A stretch of 11,805 nucleotides of DNA. It comes from an uncultured Planctomycetaceae bacterium. Lineage in GTDB: Bacteria > Planctomycetota > Planctomycetia > Pirellulales > JACPPG01. The position numbers and the translations under genes were made by a program. Positions within the stretch are counted from its first letter, which is position 1. Every line of letters starts with the position of its first letter. The notes beneath the pieces were generated by a model. It was not told the DNA's origin and made no database searches. It saw only the letters and a program-made list of their open reading frames with translations. Shown in pieces: positions 1 through 6,631 of the stretch. The stretch spans positions 1-11,805 of the forward strand of contig CAMFLN010000025.1 of the NCBI GenBank assembly GCA_945957305.1, written 5' to 3'.

Positions 1-377
1 CGCTGGTCGCGCAGGCGCGCCATGTGTTCGGCTGGACCAGCCTGGCGCCAGAAGACATCAAGGGCTTCTGGAGCTTTAACGAGTCGACCAATCCCTACCG
101 CTTGTCCGTGTTGGCCGCTTATGCCGCGCTGTGTGCCAGCTTCGCTCTGTGGCCCGCACCGAAGAACTTGGGCACGCTGCTGAGCTGCTCGGCCGCCGTC
201 ATGCTGGGCACGCAATTCTGGCAGCCGCAGGAGGGAGGCCTGTACATGGGCTGGTACCTGCCCCTCTTGCTACTGACGATCTTCCGGCCAAACCTCGAGG
301 ATCGCGTGGCGTTGACCGTGCTCGGAGATGGCTGGTTGTCTTATCGCAAGCGTCCTAACGTGATTCGCGCGGCTTAG
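1..377 (+). CDS. C-terminal end of a multi-pass integral membrane protein (5' truncated by window edge)
   Basis: The frame is open from base 3 and stops with TAG at 375-377, so about 124 C-terminal residues are visible and the true start lies to the left. Three hydrophobic stretches look like membrane helices: around YRLSVLAAYAALCASFALW, NLGTLLSCSAAVMLGTQFW and GGLYMGWYLPLLLLTIF. They are followed by a polar tail of about 30 residues (FRPNLEDRVAL..., ending RPNVIRAA). The GTG at 24 could be read as a start but would cut into a continuous frame, so I do not use it. The layout, with repeated helices and a short basic tail, would suit a membrane glycosyltransferase of the GT87/DUF2029 kind. That is a guess from general shape, and no catalytic motif is in view. 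The gene converges on the CoA-binding gene with only 21 bp between the stops. Confidence 0.6.
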   Translation, partial: LVAQARHVFGWTSLAPEDIKGFWSFNESTNPYRLSVLAAYAALCASFALWPAPKNLGTLLSCSAAVMLGTQFWQPQEGGLYMGWYLPLLLLTIFRPNLEDRVALTVLGDGWLSYRKRPNVIRAA

Positions 378-398
378 GTTGACTCGCGCCGCGTAGTT

Positions 399-782
399 TC
401 ACGAGGAAAGCGTGCTGGGGCTGACGCCGATATCGACGATCGAGCAGGCCATAATCACGTTCAGCCCTAATTGCTCGGCCCTTTCCAGTACTTCAGGGCT
501 TTCGGTACCCGGATTCAGCCATAACTCGTCGCACCCCTTCGTGGCGATTTCGTCGAGCATTCCGACTAACACCGGGGGCGGCAAGTACACGCTGATGCGA
601 TTCAGCCGCTCGGCGGGGACCTCGGCCAAGGTTGTCGCGACGGCCAAGCCTTCGATCTGGCCGCCTCTAGGATTGACCGGGTAGACGTCATAGCCCTGTT
701 GCAGATAGGCGCGGACGGCTTTGTTGCCGAACTTGCTGCGATCGGGACTGGCCCCCAGAATGGCAATCGTGGGACGAGACAT
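399..782 (-). CDS. Small CoA-binding domain protein (YccU-like, CoA_binding_2 family)
   Basis: This 127-residue protein is a single Rossmann-type CoA-binding domain of the succinyl-CoA-synthetase-like superfamily. Family marks are the N-terminal nucleotide loop GASPDRSKFGN (residues 10-20), a strand ending YPVNP (about 34-38), the YLPPP loop after the third strand (67-70) and WLNPGTES (88-95), which in relatives is QPG followed by a helix. Near the C-terminus the usual Asp-Arg-Cys is replaced by ACS (Cys113). Length is normal for the family, whose members bind CoA or acyl-CoA in the cytosol; the physiological role is generally unknown. The start is supported by a strong GGAGG ribosome binding site 9 bases upstream. 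It lies 48 bp downstream of the HEAT-repeat gene on the same strand, so co-transcription is likely. No partner enzyme that would explain its role is nearby. Confidence 0.85.
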   Translation of the reverse strand: MSRPTIAILGASPDRSKFGNKAVRAYLQQGYDVYPVNPRGGQIEGLAVATTLAEVPAERLNRISVYLPPPVLVGMLDEIATKGCDELWLNPGTESPEVLERAEQLGLNVIMACSIVDIGVSPSTLSS

Positions 783-830
783 GCGTGGGTTCCTCCGTGC
801 GGATGGCGCCTCGAGGCCGTCGCTGAAAAA

Positions 831-2021
831 TCAATCGCGACGCGCGTCAACGCTTTGCGTATTCTTTTGCGTCGCCAGCCAACGCTTCCAGGCCGGGACG
901 TCATAGCCAAAGTTCTGTCCGGTAATGCCGGTCAGGGCATCCAGGACCGCGGGGTTCTGCATTTGCCGCGAGATCACCTGGGGCTGCGGAGCGCCAAAGG
1001 ACATTGTTCCGCCGCCTCCCCCTTGGAACGTGTTGTTGAAATTGCCCCCCTGAGGCTGAATCGTAAAAGTGTGCGTCGTCACCAGGGCATCGATCAGCGG
1101 GCGCGTCGAATTGGCGTCCTTCATGCGCCCTAGCGCCACCCCAGCCCGATTGACCATTACGTTGTCCTTGGCCCGCAAACGCTTGATGTACAGGGCCGTG
1201 GCGCCGGTATTGGTCTGCTTTTCGATATAGTCGAGGCAACTCAGCCGGATCTCGTCGTCGGCGTCGTCCACCGAGCACAGGATCAGCACTTGCCAGGCAT
1301 CGGGAGAACCGATCCGCGCCAGCGTTTCGATATACATCTTGCGGATCGCTTCGTTGCTTTCGTCTTGCAGGTTCTTGTGCAGTGCGGCCACGGCCTGGGG
1401 GTCGTTGATACGCTGAATCTGCACCTGCGCCTCTTGGGCGCGGTCACTGTCGAGCCAGCGACGCCACATGCCGATCTTCTTGAACCATTCCTTGCGGACT
1501 TTGTCGTCTCCCCGCTTGCGTTTGATCTCTTCGATTTGCTGGGGAACACGGAACCGGCCTGAATCGTCCTTGACCATGCCGCGATCCTGGAAGATCTCGT
1601 CCCGCGTCTTCCATTCCCCCTCGACCTTTTGATAGCCCAAGCCCAGGCGCGCCTTCTGATGATCGGGATCGAGCTCGATGACCCGTTCCAAATGTTTGAC
1701 ACGCTGTTCGGTCAATTGACGCTCGCGACACCATTCAGCCAAGGTCCATTGCCCCTCGACGGTGTCCGGATACTGTGGGCGGAGCTTGATGTACTGAACT
1801 TCGGCGGGCTTGGCGCGTTTCACGTCGGTAACCTGCGCGCGCGCCAGCGTCACCGTGCCGCCCGCGGTACGAATGACGTACTTGGTGCGCGGATTCTCCA
1901 CGGTGTTGGCCAGTTCCCCCTCGATCTGCCCGCCATTGGCGAGCATGAACGTATCGGCGCGGCCCTCTGCGACAGCGGCCAGCACAAGCCCGCAAATAAA
2001 TAGGCGGAAGAATGGTTTCAT
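831..2021 (-). CDS. Secreted SH3-like/TPR/HEAT-repeat protein of planctomycete type
   Basis: The protein has 396 residues from ATG at 2021. I chose this start over a possible upstream one at 2198 because it has a GAGG ribosome binding site, begins a clear signal peptide (basic MKPFFR, hydrophobic FICGLVLAAVA, likely cleavage after GRA at residue 22), and lies downstream of a good promoter. The mature protein starts with a beta-rich segment (about 23-70, TFMLANGGQIEGEL... and GGTVTLARAQVTDV) resembling the SH3-like domain of planctomycete surface proteins. A TPR-like helix pair follows (about 107-135), then a charged linker and HEAT-like helices (about 205-315). Residues 318-350 form a Gly/Asn/Gln-rich insertion with five glycines in a row. 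The C-terminus resumes as a helical repeat (LTGITGQNFGYDVPAWKRWL). No catalytic motif is visible. A scaffold or protein-binding role outside the cytoplasm is inferred from the repeats only. Confidence 0.8.
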   Translation of the reverse strand: MKPFFRLFICGLVLAAVAEGRADTFMLANGGQIEGELANTVENPRTKYVIRTAGGTVTLARAQVTDVKRAKPAEVQYIKLRPQYPDTVEGQWTLAEWCRERQLTEQRVKHLERVIELDPDHQKARLGLGYQKVEGEWKTRDEIFQDRGMVKDDSGRFRVPQQIEEIKRKRGDDKVRKEWFKKIGMWRRWLDSDRAQEAQVQIQRINDPQAVAALHKNLQDESNEAIRKMYIETLARIGSPDAWQVLILCSVDDADDEIRLSCLDYIEKQTNTGATALYIKRLRAKDNVMVNRAGVALGRMKDANSTRPLIDALVTTHTFTIQPQGGNFNNTFQGGGGGTMSFGAPQPQVISRQMQNPAVLDALTGITGQNFGYDVPAWKRWLATQKNTQSVDARRD

Positions 2022-2091
2022 GGCTGCCTCGGGCCACTCAAGTTCCGATCCGCGGGGCACGGGGTTAGAATCAGTGCGCTCTGCTAAATTA

Positions 2092-2121
2092 AGTATACGG
2101 ACGCGCCGTTTTAGGTCGCAA
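2092..2121 (-). promoter_or_regulatory. Candidate sigma70-type promoter for the HEAT gene
   Basis: On the minus strand TTGCGA (2116-2121) and TATACT (2092-2097) are separated by 18 bases. The -10 box matches the consensus at five of six positions and the -35 box at four. Transcription would begin near 2085, giving a leader of about 64 bases to the ATG at 2021. This position also argues against the longer reading frame starting at 2198. Confidence 0.5.
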
Positions 2122-2196
2122 TGAGTTCCCCTGCCGAGGAGCGGTTTTTCCGACTTTTCCGGCTGCGACTCCCCCCATGGACAGGCCGGATCGATC

Positions 2197-2706
2197 ATGA
2201 GCGAAAGTGTTTCTCAGCATCGGTCCCAAGCGCCGACAGCCCTGCGTTGTGCCGTGATTACGGTTAGCGACACCCGCACGCCCGACACAGATACCGGGGG
2301 CCGGCTGCTCAGCGAAAAGCTGGAATCCGCGGGTCAGCAGGTGATCCATCGCGAGATCATTCCGGACGATCCGCAACGGATGCGTGATTTAGTGCGCGCC
2401 CTTGCCGGCCGCGACGATCTGGATGCCATCCTGCTGACCGGGGGAACCGGGATCAGCAGCCGCGACCAGACGTTTGAGACGATCTCGGCCTTGCTTACCA
2501 AACCCTTGCCGGGATACGGCGAATTGTTTCGCATGCTCAGCTTTCAAGAGATCGGCGCCGCAGCGATGCTCAGCCGTGCGGTGGGGGGGCTCATCGATCG
2601 CACTGTCGTGTTGACGATGCCTGGTTCGCCCAATGGCGTGCGCCTGGCCATGGACAAAGTGATCCTGCCAGAGCTGGGGCACCTGGTGCGCGAGGCACGT
2701 CGCTAG
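2197..2706 (+). CDS. moaB: Molybdenum cofactor biosynthesis protein, MoaB/Mog family
   Basis: This 169-residue protein belongs to the MoCF-binding (MoaB/Mog/MogA) family, which binds molybdopterin and, in active members, adenylylates it before molybdate insertion. After about 15 variable residues come CAVITVSDTRTPDTDTGG (18-35), the molybdopterin-binding loop LLTGGTGISSRD (79-90) with Asp90, a conserved Glu at 94, SRAVGG (126-131) and MPGSPNGV (141-148). All key positions are intact and length is normal. The family cannot be split into MoaB or Mog by eye, so the symbol is provisional. The start is ATG at 2197; the upstream GGA is a weak ribosome binding site. The gene is divergent from the HEAT gene and convergent with sthA. 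No other moa, moe or molybdate transport gene is in the window, so it appears to stand alone here. Confidence 0.9.
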   Translation: MSESVSQHRSQAPTALRCAVITVSDTRTPDTDTGGRLLSEKLESAGQQVIHREIIPDDPQRMRDLVRALAGRDDLDAILLTGGTGISSRDQTFETISALLTKPLPGYGELFRMLSFQEIGAAAMLSRAVGGLIDRTVVLTMPGSPNGVRLAMDKVILPELGHLVREARR

Positions 2707-2724
2707 GCGCGTCACGGCACCGCA

Positions 2725-2754
2725 GCGATTTGCCGCCGCGCTGGCGACAATCGC
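2725..2754. terminator. Hairpin between convergent moaB and sthA ends
   Basis: GCGATT (2725-2730) pairs with AATCGC (2749-2754), and inside it CGCC (2734-2737) pairs with GGCG (2743-2746) around a five-base loop, with a small internal bulge between the two stems. It lies in the 67-bp gap between two convergent stop codons. It could terminate or protect both transcripts, but there is no U-tract on either side, so a classical intrinsic terminator is not shown. Confidence 0.35.
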
Positions 2755-2773
2755 GCGCTGCTTGGACAGTCAA

Positions 2774-4171
2774 TCAAAACAGCCGGTTGTAACCATTGAG
2801 GGCCGCGACGCGATACGCTTCGGCCATCGTTGGATAGTTGAACGTGGTGTTGATGAAGTACAAGAGCGAGTTGGCGTCTCCCGGTTGCGACATGATCGCT
2901 TGACCAATGTGGATAATCTCGGACGCGCTTGAGCCGAAGCAGTGCACGCCCAGGATCTGCAGCGTTTCGCGGTGAAACAGGATTTTCAGCATGCCCACCT
3001 GCCGCCCCGTGATTTGCGCCCGGGCCAGGTGCTTGAACAGCGAATGCCCGATCTCGTAAGGGACCTTGTCGGCCGTGAGTTCGCGCTCGGTACGGCCGAT
3101 CGAGCTGATTTCAGGACTGGTGTAAATGCCGGTGGGAATATCGCGAATCAGCGCGCACTCGTCGTGGCCGGTGATGATGTGCGTGGCGGCAAAACGCCCC
3201 TGTACGTAGGCGGCGCTGGCGAGCGAAGGGAAACCGATCACGTCCCCCACGGCATAAATGTGCGGCACCGCGGTTTGGAAATGTTCGTTGACGTCCAACT
3301 GGCCCCGTTGGTTGGGCTGCACGCCAATTTCCTCGAGCCCCAGGTTCGCGGCCTGGCCCGTACGGCCATTGGCCCACAACAAGATGTCGGTCTTTAATTG
3401 CTTGCCGCTCTTGAGGTGCAGGATCACACCATCGTCCCGCGGTTCGACTTTTTCGTACTGTTCGTCGTGCCGGATCAGCACGCCCAGGTCCCGCATGTGA
3501 TAGGCCATGGCGTCGATGATTTCGTCATCGAGAAACTCGAGTAGCTTCGACCGCGTGTTGATGAGGTTGATCTTGATGCCCAAGTTGCGAAACATCGACG
3601 TATATTCACAGCCGACCACGCCGGCGCCGTAGATCGTCATCGATTGCGGCGTGTAATCCAGGTCGAGAATCGTGTCGCTGTCGAAAATGCGCGGATGGCC
3701 AAAATCGACGTCCGGCGGCCGGTAAGGACGCGAGCCGGTAGCGATCACGAAGGCGTTGGCGGTGAGCTTCTGCTTCACGCCCGTCCCGTCGGCAACTTCG
3801 ACCGTGTGCGCGTCGAGAAAGGCCGCGCGGCCGCTGAAGATGGGCACGTGGTTCCGCTCGTAGAAACCGGTCCGCATTTCGACCTGCTGTTCGATGACAC
3901 GTTGGGCCGACCGCCGCAATTCCGCGACCGAGAAGTGCATCTGCACGCCGCAATCACGAAACAGCGGATTGCGATTCACCTCGGTCATCTGGTAGATCGC
4001 ATAACGCAGGGCCTTGCTTGGGATGGTCCCCCAATGAGTGCAGCCGCCGCCGACGCGGTTGAACTGCTCGACTACGGCCACACGCTTATTATGCTTGACG
4101 GCCTGCATCGCGGCCCCTTCGCCGCCAGGGCCGCTACCGATTACAACAACATCGAAATGAAGATGGCTCAT
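2774..4171 (-). CDS. sthA: Soluble pyridine nucleotide transhydrogenase (Si-specific NAD(P)+ transhydrogenase, EC 1.6.1.1)
   Basis: This 465-residue flavoprotein is expected to catalyse hydride exchange between NADPH and NAD+ in the cytosol, balancing the two cofactor pools. It resembles E. coli SthA closely along its whole length. It has the FAD-binding [10 protein letters not shown] (12-21) and [16 protein letters not shown] (41-56), where Cys44 is kept but the second redox cysteine of the disulfide reductases is Thr49, the signature separating SthA from lipoamide dehydrogenase and glutathione reductase. Then come ATGSRPY (144-150), the second dinucleotide site [10 protein letters not shown] (181-190), the FAD-site YAVGDVIG (306-313) and the dimerisation-domain end [20 protein letters not shown] (441-460). 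Length equals the family norm. ATG at 4171 has a GAGGA ribosome binding site about five bases upstream. It is separated from its neighbours by 67 bp and 248 bp and is probably monocistronic. Confidence 0.97.
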   Translation of the reverse strand: MSHLHFDVVVIGSGPGGEGAAMQAVKHNKRVAVVEQFNRVGGGCTHWGTIPSKALRYAIYQMTEVNRNPLFRDCGVQMHFSVAELRRSAQRVIEQQVEMRTGFYERNHVPIFSGRAAFLDAHTVEVADGTGVKQKLTANAFVIATGSRPYRPPDVDFGHPRIFDSDTILDLDYTPQSMTIYGAGVVGCEYTSMFRNLGIKINLINTRSKLLEFLDDEIIDAMAYHMRDLGVLIRHDEQYEKVEPRDDGVILHLKSGKQLKTDILLWANGRTGQAANLGLEEIGVQPNQRGQLDVNEHFQTAVPHIYAVGDVIGFPSLASAAYVQGRFAATHIITGHDECALIRDIPTGIYTSPEISSIGRTERELTADKVPYEIGHSLFKHLARAQITGRQVGMLKILFHRETLQILGVHCFGSSASEIIHIGQAIMSQPGDANSLLYFINTTFNYPTMAEAYRVAALNGYNRLF

Positions 4172-4232
4172 CAGGTCCTCGCCGCTTCTCAGAAATCAAA
4201 AATAACCAGCAATCCGTTGTCGCACGGGTGAT

Positions 4233-4244
4233 TCTCTCGAGAGA
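4233..4244. promoter_or_regulatory. Perfect 12-bp palindrome upstream of sthA
   Basis: TCTCTCGAGAGA reads identically on both strands and lies about 62 bp before the sthA start, in the 248-bp gap 4172-4419. It could be an operator for a dimeric regulator. No known regulator consensus is recognised in it. Confidence 0.3.
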
Positions 4245-4308
4245 GATATCGTAGCGCGGTGGGCGGCCGCGCATCCCTTCCATGGGTCGGTGGGCGAGTG
4301 CATGAGGC

Positions 4309-4322
4309 CCGATTCTAATCGG
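4309..4322. promoter_or_regulatory. Inverted repeat with an embedded -10-like box upstream of sthA
   Basis: CCGATT (4309-4314) and AATCGG (4317-4322) are exact inverted copies with two bases between them. Read on the minus strand the centre contains TAGAAT (4312-4317), a plausible -10 box for sthA, with only a weak TTGGTC 18 bases upstream. The transcript leader would be about 135 bases. The overlap of a dyad with a -10 box is what makes it look regulatory; the promoter call itself is weak. Confidence 0.28.
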
Positions 4323-4419
4323 ATCGGCCGGTTACGACCAAGGGGGCAGAGTCAAACCGTGGAATACCCGGGCGTGCCGGTGCCTCGACGAATGGGCGAT
4401 ACTCTTCGTTCGCAAATCG

Positions 4420-5481
4420 TCAACGGCGACCCTCAGTCGGCGGCGGTGGGGCGTCCGGCGGCGCGGTTTGCCCCAACCAGCGGCGGACCGTATTCCAGCC
4501 TTGCCCCAGCAGCTTGCCAGAAAGCAAGTCGTCGGTGATCGTACTTTTATCGGTCGAGAAATTGTTCCAGACGGCTTCGATGTAGGGAGCGCTGGTCTCG
4601 CGCAGCGCGGCATAGAGGCCCCGCGCGCGGATGTCGGCCAGTGCCGTTTCGTAATGGTCGATCACATGTCGATCAAACAACCGGCCCGCCACGCGCACGC
4701 CAGACAGCGCCCCGCGCGCGACGGTGTGCAGCTGAGACAGCGTGTACAACGTCATCGCCCCCGAGACGGCCAAGGGGCTGACGGCCTCGCGGGCTGCAAT
4801 CTCGCGCATCTCGCCCCATACCCGGGCGATCTCGGCTTGAGGTATGACGCTCGCTGGATCGATCGAGCGCAGCGCTTCGCGCGTTTGGTCGATCGTTTCC
4901 CGCAGACCGGTGACCGACAGCGGCGGAGTATTGAAAGCGTCGGCGGTCTGGTTCGAAGCGTTGGCCACCGCGGTTAATAGGTCGTCGATATGATGGATCG
5001 AACTTTGTTCGTCGATCACGCCGTCGCGTTTCAATTCGTCGGCCAGTTCGACCAGATAAGCTTGCGAACCGTAGGCAAGGTCGCACACGGCCGCCAGCAA
5101 GAACGCGGGCGAAAGGTGGAAGGTGGCGAGGTGGGCCATGTCGATGAAATTGCCCACCGCCTTGCGAGCGACAAAGTTTTCGATGTTGTTGCTTTCGGCA
5201 GGCTTGTCGGGACGTGCCGTGCCGCCGACATCCTCGGCCAGGAAGTCGAGCATCTGCCGCATCATGACCGAATAGCTTTTGGAATTCTGGAACGCCTGCG
5301 GAACCAATAGCGCCGCCGACTCGCGCGCTGCACCGGCCACCACGGCGCTGCCGGACCGCAACGCGCGCTCCGGCAGCGACAGCGTGTAGCGCAAATAACG
5401 GGCGATGGCCGCATAGCCAGGATCCGCCGGTGAGCCGGCATCGCAGCCTTGGTCACGTCCGGATGTGCGTTGGTGATCCAT
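4420..5481 (-). CDS. Uncharacterised 353-residue helical protein
   Basis: I do not recognise this protein. From ATG at 5481 it has 353 residues. A TTG start at 5544 would overlap a perfect TATAAT box, and a GGGA ribosome-binding-like stretch precedes 5481, so I prefer the shorter form. No signal peptide or certain membrane helix is seen. The sequence is mostly amphipathic helix: about 24-85 (YLRYTLSLPERALRSGSAVV..., then MMRQMLDFLAEDVGG), 103-150 (a stretch with FIDMAHLATFHLSPAFLLAA that is hydrophobic enough for membrane contact) and 225-305 (REAVSPLAVSGAMTLYTLSQ followed by RVAGRLFDRHVIDHY). A proline-rich tail (APPPPTEGRR) ends it. The clean, unbroken frame and typical soluble-protein composition support a real gene. 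It is divergent from the DUF1801 gene and lies 248 bp upstream of sthA on the same strand. Confidence 0.7.
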   Translation of the reverse strand: MDHQRTSGRDQGCDAGSPADPGYAAIARYLRYTLSLPERALRSGSAVVAGAARESAALLVPQAFQNSKSYSVMMRQMLDFLAEDVGGTARPDKPAESNNIENFVARKAVGNFIDMAHLATFHLSPAFLLAAVCDLAYGSQAYLVELADELKRDGVIDEQSSIHHIDDLLTAVANASNQTADAFNTPPLSVTGLRETIDQTREALRSIDPASVIPQAEIARVWGEMREIAAREAVSPLAVSGAMTLYTLSQLHTVARGALSGVRVAGRLFDRHVIDHYETALADIRARGLYAALRETSAPYIEAVWNNFSTDKSTITDDLLSGKLLGQGWNTVRRWLGQTAPPDAPPPPTEGRR

Positions 5482-5512
5482 CGCGGTTTCCCACGGCGAG
5501 TTAAATGCTGCA

Positions 5513-5529
5513 GCAAGAGTCAGTCTTGC
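5513..5529. promoter_or_regulatory. Inverted repeat at the transcription start of the unknown gene
   Basis: GCAAGA (5513-5518) and TCTTGC (5524-5529) are exact inverted copies around five bases. On the minus strand the dyad starts a few bases after the TATAAT box, so it covers the expected transcription start. It could be an operator or a 5' hairpin of the mRNA. Confidence 0.35.
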
Positions 5530-5533
5530 ACGT

Positions 5534-5564
5534 ATTATATTCAATGCCGTGGGATGACTCGCAA
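5534..5564 (-). promoter_or_regulatory. Candidate promoter with perfect TATAAT box for the unknown gene
   Basis: On the minus strand TATAAT (5534-5539) is preceded by TTGCGA (5559-5564) with a 19-base spacer, slightly longer than ideal. Transcription would begin near 5527, leaving a leader of about 46 bases to ATG 5481. The same TTGCGA -35 hexamer occurs in the HEAT gene promoter at 2116-2121. Confidence 0.45.
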
Positions 5565-5606
5565 GGCGAAGAGTGCTGCGTGGCCCGGCTTAGTCACAAG
5601 GGGAAC

Positions 5607-6161
5607 ATGATGCCCAACGGAACGAATGCCGTGGCTGATTATCTCGCGTCATTGCCCGCCGACCGGCGCGAGGCGATTGCCGCCGTGCGGCGGGCGATTT
5701 TAAAGAAGCTTGATCGCGATTTCGCAGAGGGGATGCTGTACGGGATGATTGCCTACTATGTGCCGCATCGGCTTTATCCCGCCGGTTATCACTGCGATCC
5801 AACGAAGCCGCTGATGTTTGCGGCGCTCGCTTCGCAAAAGAACTACATGTCGTTGCACATGATGAGTCTTTATGGCAGCGGCGAGCAGTTGGCCTGGTTC
5901 AAGCAGGCCTGGGCCAAGGCCGGCAAGAAACTCGACATGGGCAAGTCGTGCGTCCGTTTCAAGAAACTGGATGACGTCGCTCTGAATGTGATCAGTGAGG
6001 CAGTGGGACGTGTCTCGGCGAGGACGTACATCGAACGGTGTGAGGCCCTACTAAAAGGCAACACCAAAGACAGTCGTTCAGGCAAGAGATTGCCCGCGAA
6101 GAAGGTCGCCAAGAAAGCAGCGAAACCACTGAGCCGCCGTGGCAAGGCCCAGGGCGGGTAG
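5607..6161 (+). CDS. DUF1801 (YdhG-like) domain protein with lysine-rich C-terminal tail
   Basis: The protein has 184 residues from ATG 5607; the next ATG at 5610 is equally possible and sits at a better distance from the AAGGGG ribosome binding site (5598-5603). An upstream in-frame start at 5505 would add 34 residues of unlikely composition and pass through the divergent promoter. Residues about 5-148 match the DUF1801 fold (YdhG/Frataxin-like alpha-beta): VADYLASLPADRREAI, a helix into ILKKLDRDFAEGMLYGMIAYYVP, KPLMFAALASQKNYMSLHMM, then LDMGKSCVRFKKLDDVALNVI. The family is widespread and biochemically poorly defined. The last 35 residues leave the domain and become Lys/Ala/Arg-rich (PAKKVAKKAAKPLSRRGK), like the tail of histone H1 or bacterial nucleoid proteins, which suggests nucleic-acid contact but does not prove it. 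Confidence 0.85.
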   Translation: MMPNGTNAVADYLASLPADRREAIAAVRRAILKKLDRDFAEGMLYGMIAYYVPHRLYPAGYHCDPTKPLMFAALASQKNYMSLHMMSLYGSGEQLAWFKQAWAKAGKKLDMGKSCVRFKKLDDVALNVISEAVGRVSARTYIERCEALLKGNTKDSRSGKRLPAKKVAKKAAKPLSRRGKAQGG

Positions 6162-6262
6162 CGTTCAAGGAGCGCTTAATCTGCCTTCGAAACAGGCCAC
6201 GGCAGCGGCTGCAACCGTGCCGCCACGCGTTCAGTTTTCAGGGCTGAATTCACGGCAACACG

Positions 6263-6325
6263 CTAAATCAAAATCATCACGGCTATCGCCGCCAGCACTC
6301 CGGCGAGACAGTAGGCGGGCCACAT
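6263..6325 (-). CDS. Possible 20-residue hydrophobic microprotein
   Basis: ATG at 6325 opens 20 codons ending in TAG at 6263-6265, giving MWPAYCLAGVLAAIAVMILI. Fifteen or more of the residues are hydrophobic, enough for one membrane helix with a very short N-terminus. A GAGGA ribosome binding site lies five bases before the ATG, which is better than that of several long genes here. Small single-helix proteins often serve as subunits of membrane complexes, but no partner complex is nearby and I cannot name a family. No convincing promoter was found. Chance is a serious alternative for an ORF this short. Confidence 0.35.
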   Translation of the reverse strand: MWPAYCLAGVLAAIAVMILI

Positions 6326-6367
6326 GGGAGTCCTCGACTTTCTATTGCTGCGGCAATGATCGGGTTT

Positions 6368-6386
6368 TGCCGGCCCCTCGCCGGCA
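6368..6386. repeat. Perfect 7-bp inverted repeat (hairpin)
   Basis: TGCCGGC (6368-6374) and GCCGGCA (6380-6386) pair exactly around CCCTC. The plus strand reads TTTT before and TTTA after, the minus strand AAAA after. It lacks a proper U-tract in either direction, so it may be a weak terminator, an mRNA hairpin ahead of the microprotein ORF, or a copy of a dispersed palindrome. Confidence 0.4.
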
Positions 6387-6631
6387 TTTATGGGCAAACA
6401 GTACGCAAGCCGTGTGCCAAGTGCGGAACGCTTCCCTGACCAGCAATCCCAAATGCCTACGGCGACGCATTCTTCGCAATATTCCCGTCGTCGTCGAGGC
6501 AACTACCCTTCGGTCGGCGGAGCACTCGCACGCACCCCGGCGTTGCCAAAACGAGACATTGTCGCAGAGTGAGACGTGGCGTCTTATCGACGAGACGAAA
6601 TCGACCGTGCTGCTGCCCTGATCTTTGGCGG

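Larger units (their letters stand above)
6162..6631. other. 470-bp intergenic gap with hairpins and a possible microprotein gene
   Basis: The gap separates the convergent DUF1801 (+) and zinc-ribbon (-) genes. Longer open frames that cross it have arginine/serine-rich, non-protein-like composition and I reject them. It holds a 20-codon minus-strand ORF (6263-6325), a 7-bp hairpin at 6368-6386, a small ATTGC/GCAAT hairpin at 6344-6357 and a CGTCT/AGACG hairpin at 6580-6597. No clear terminator with a U-tract is visible for either flanking gene. Some of it may be a decayed gene, but no homologous remnant is recognisable. Confidence 0.5.

Noticed and set aside
2022..2198. N-terminal extension of the HEAT protein to 2198
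   Set aside because: It would cross the promoter, remove the signal peptide from the N-terminus and overlap the moaB start.
6139..6621. 160-codon plus-strand ORF across the 6162-6631 gap
   Set aside because: It begins inside the DUF1801 gene and has Ser/Arg/Thr-rich, non-globular composition with no ribosome binding site.
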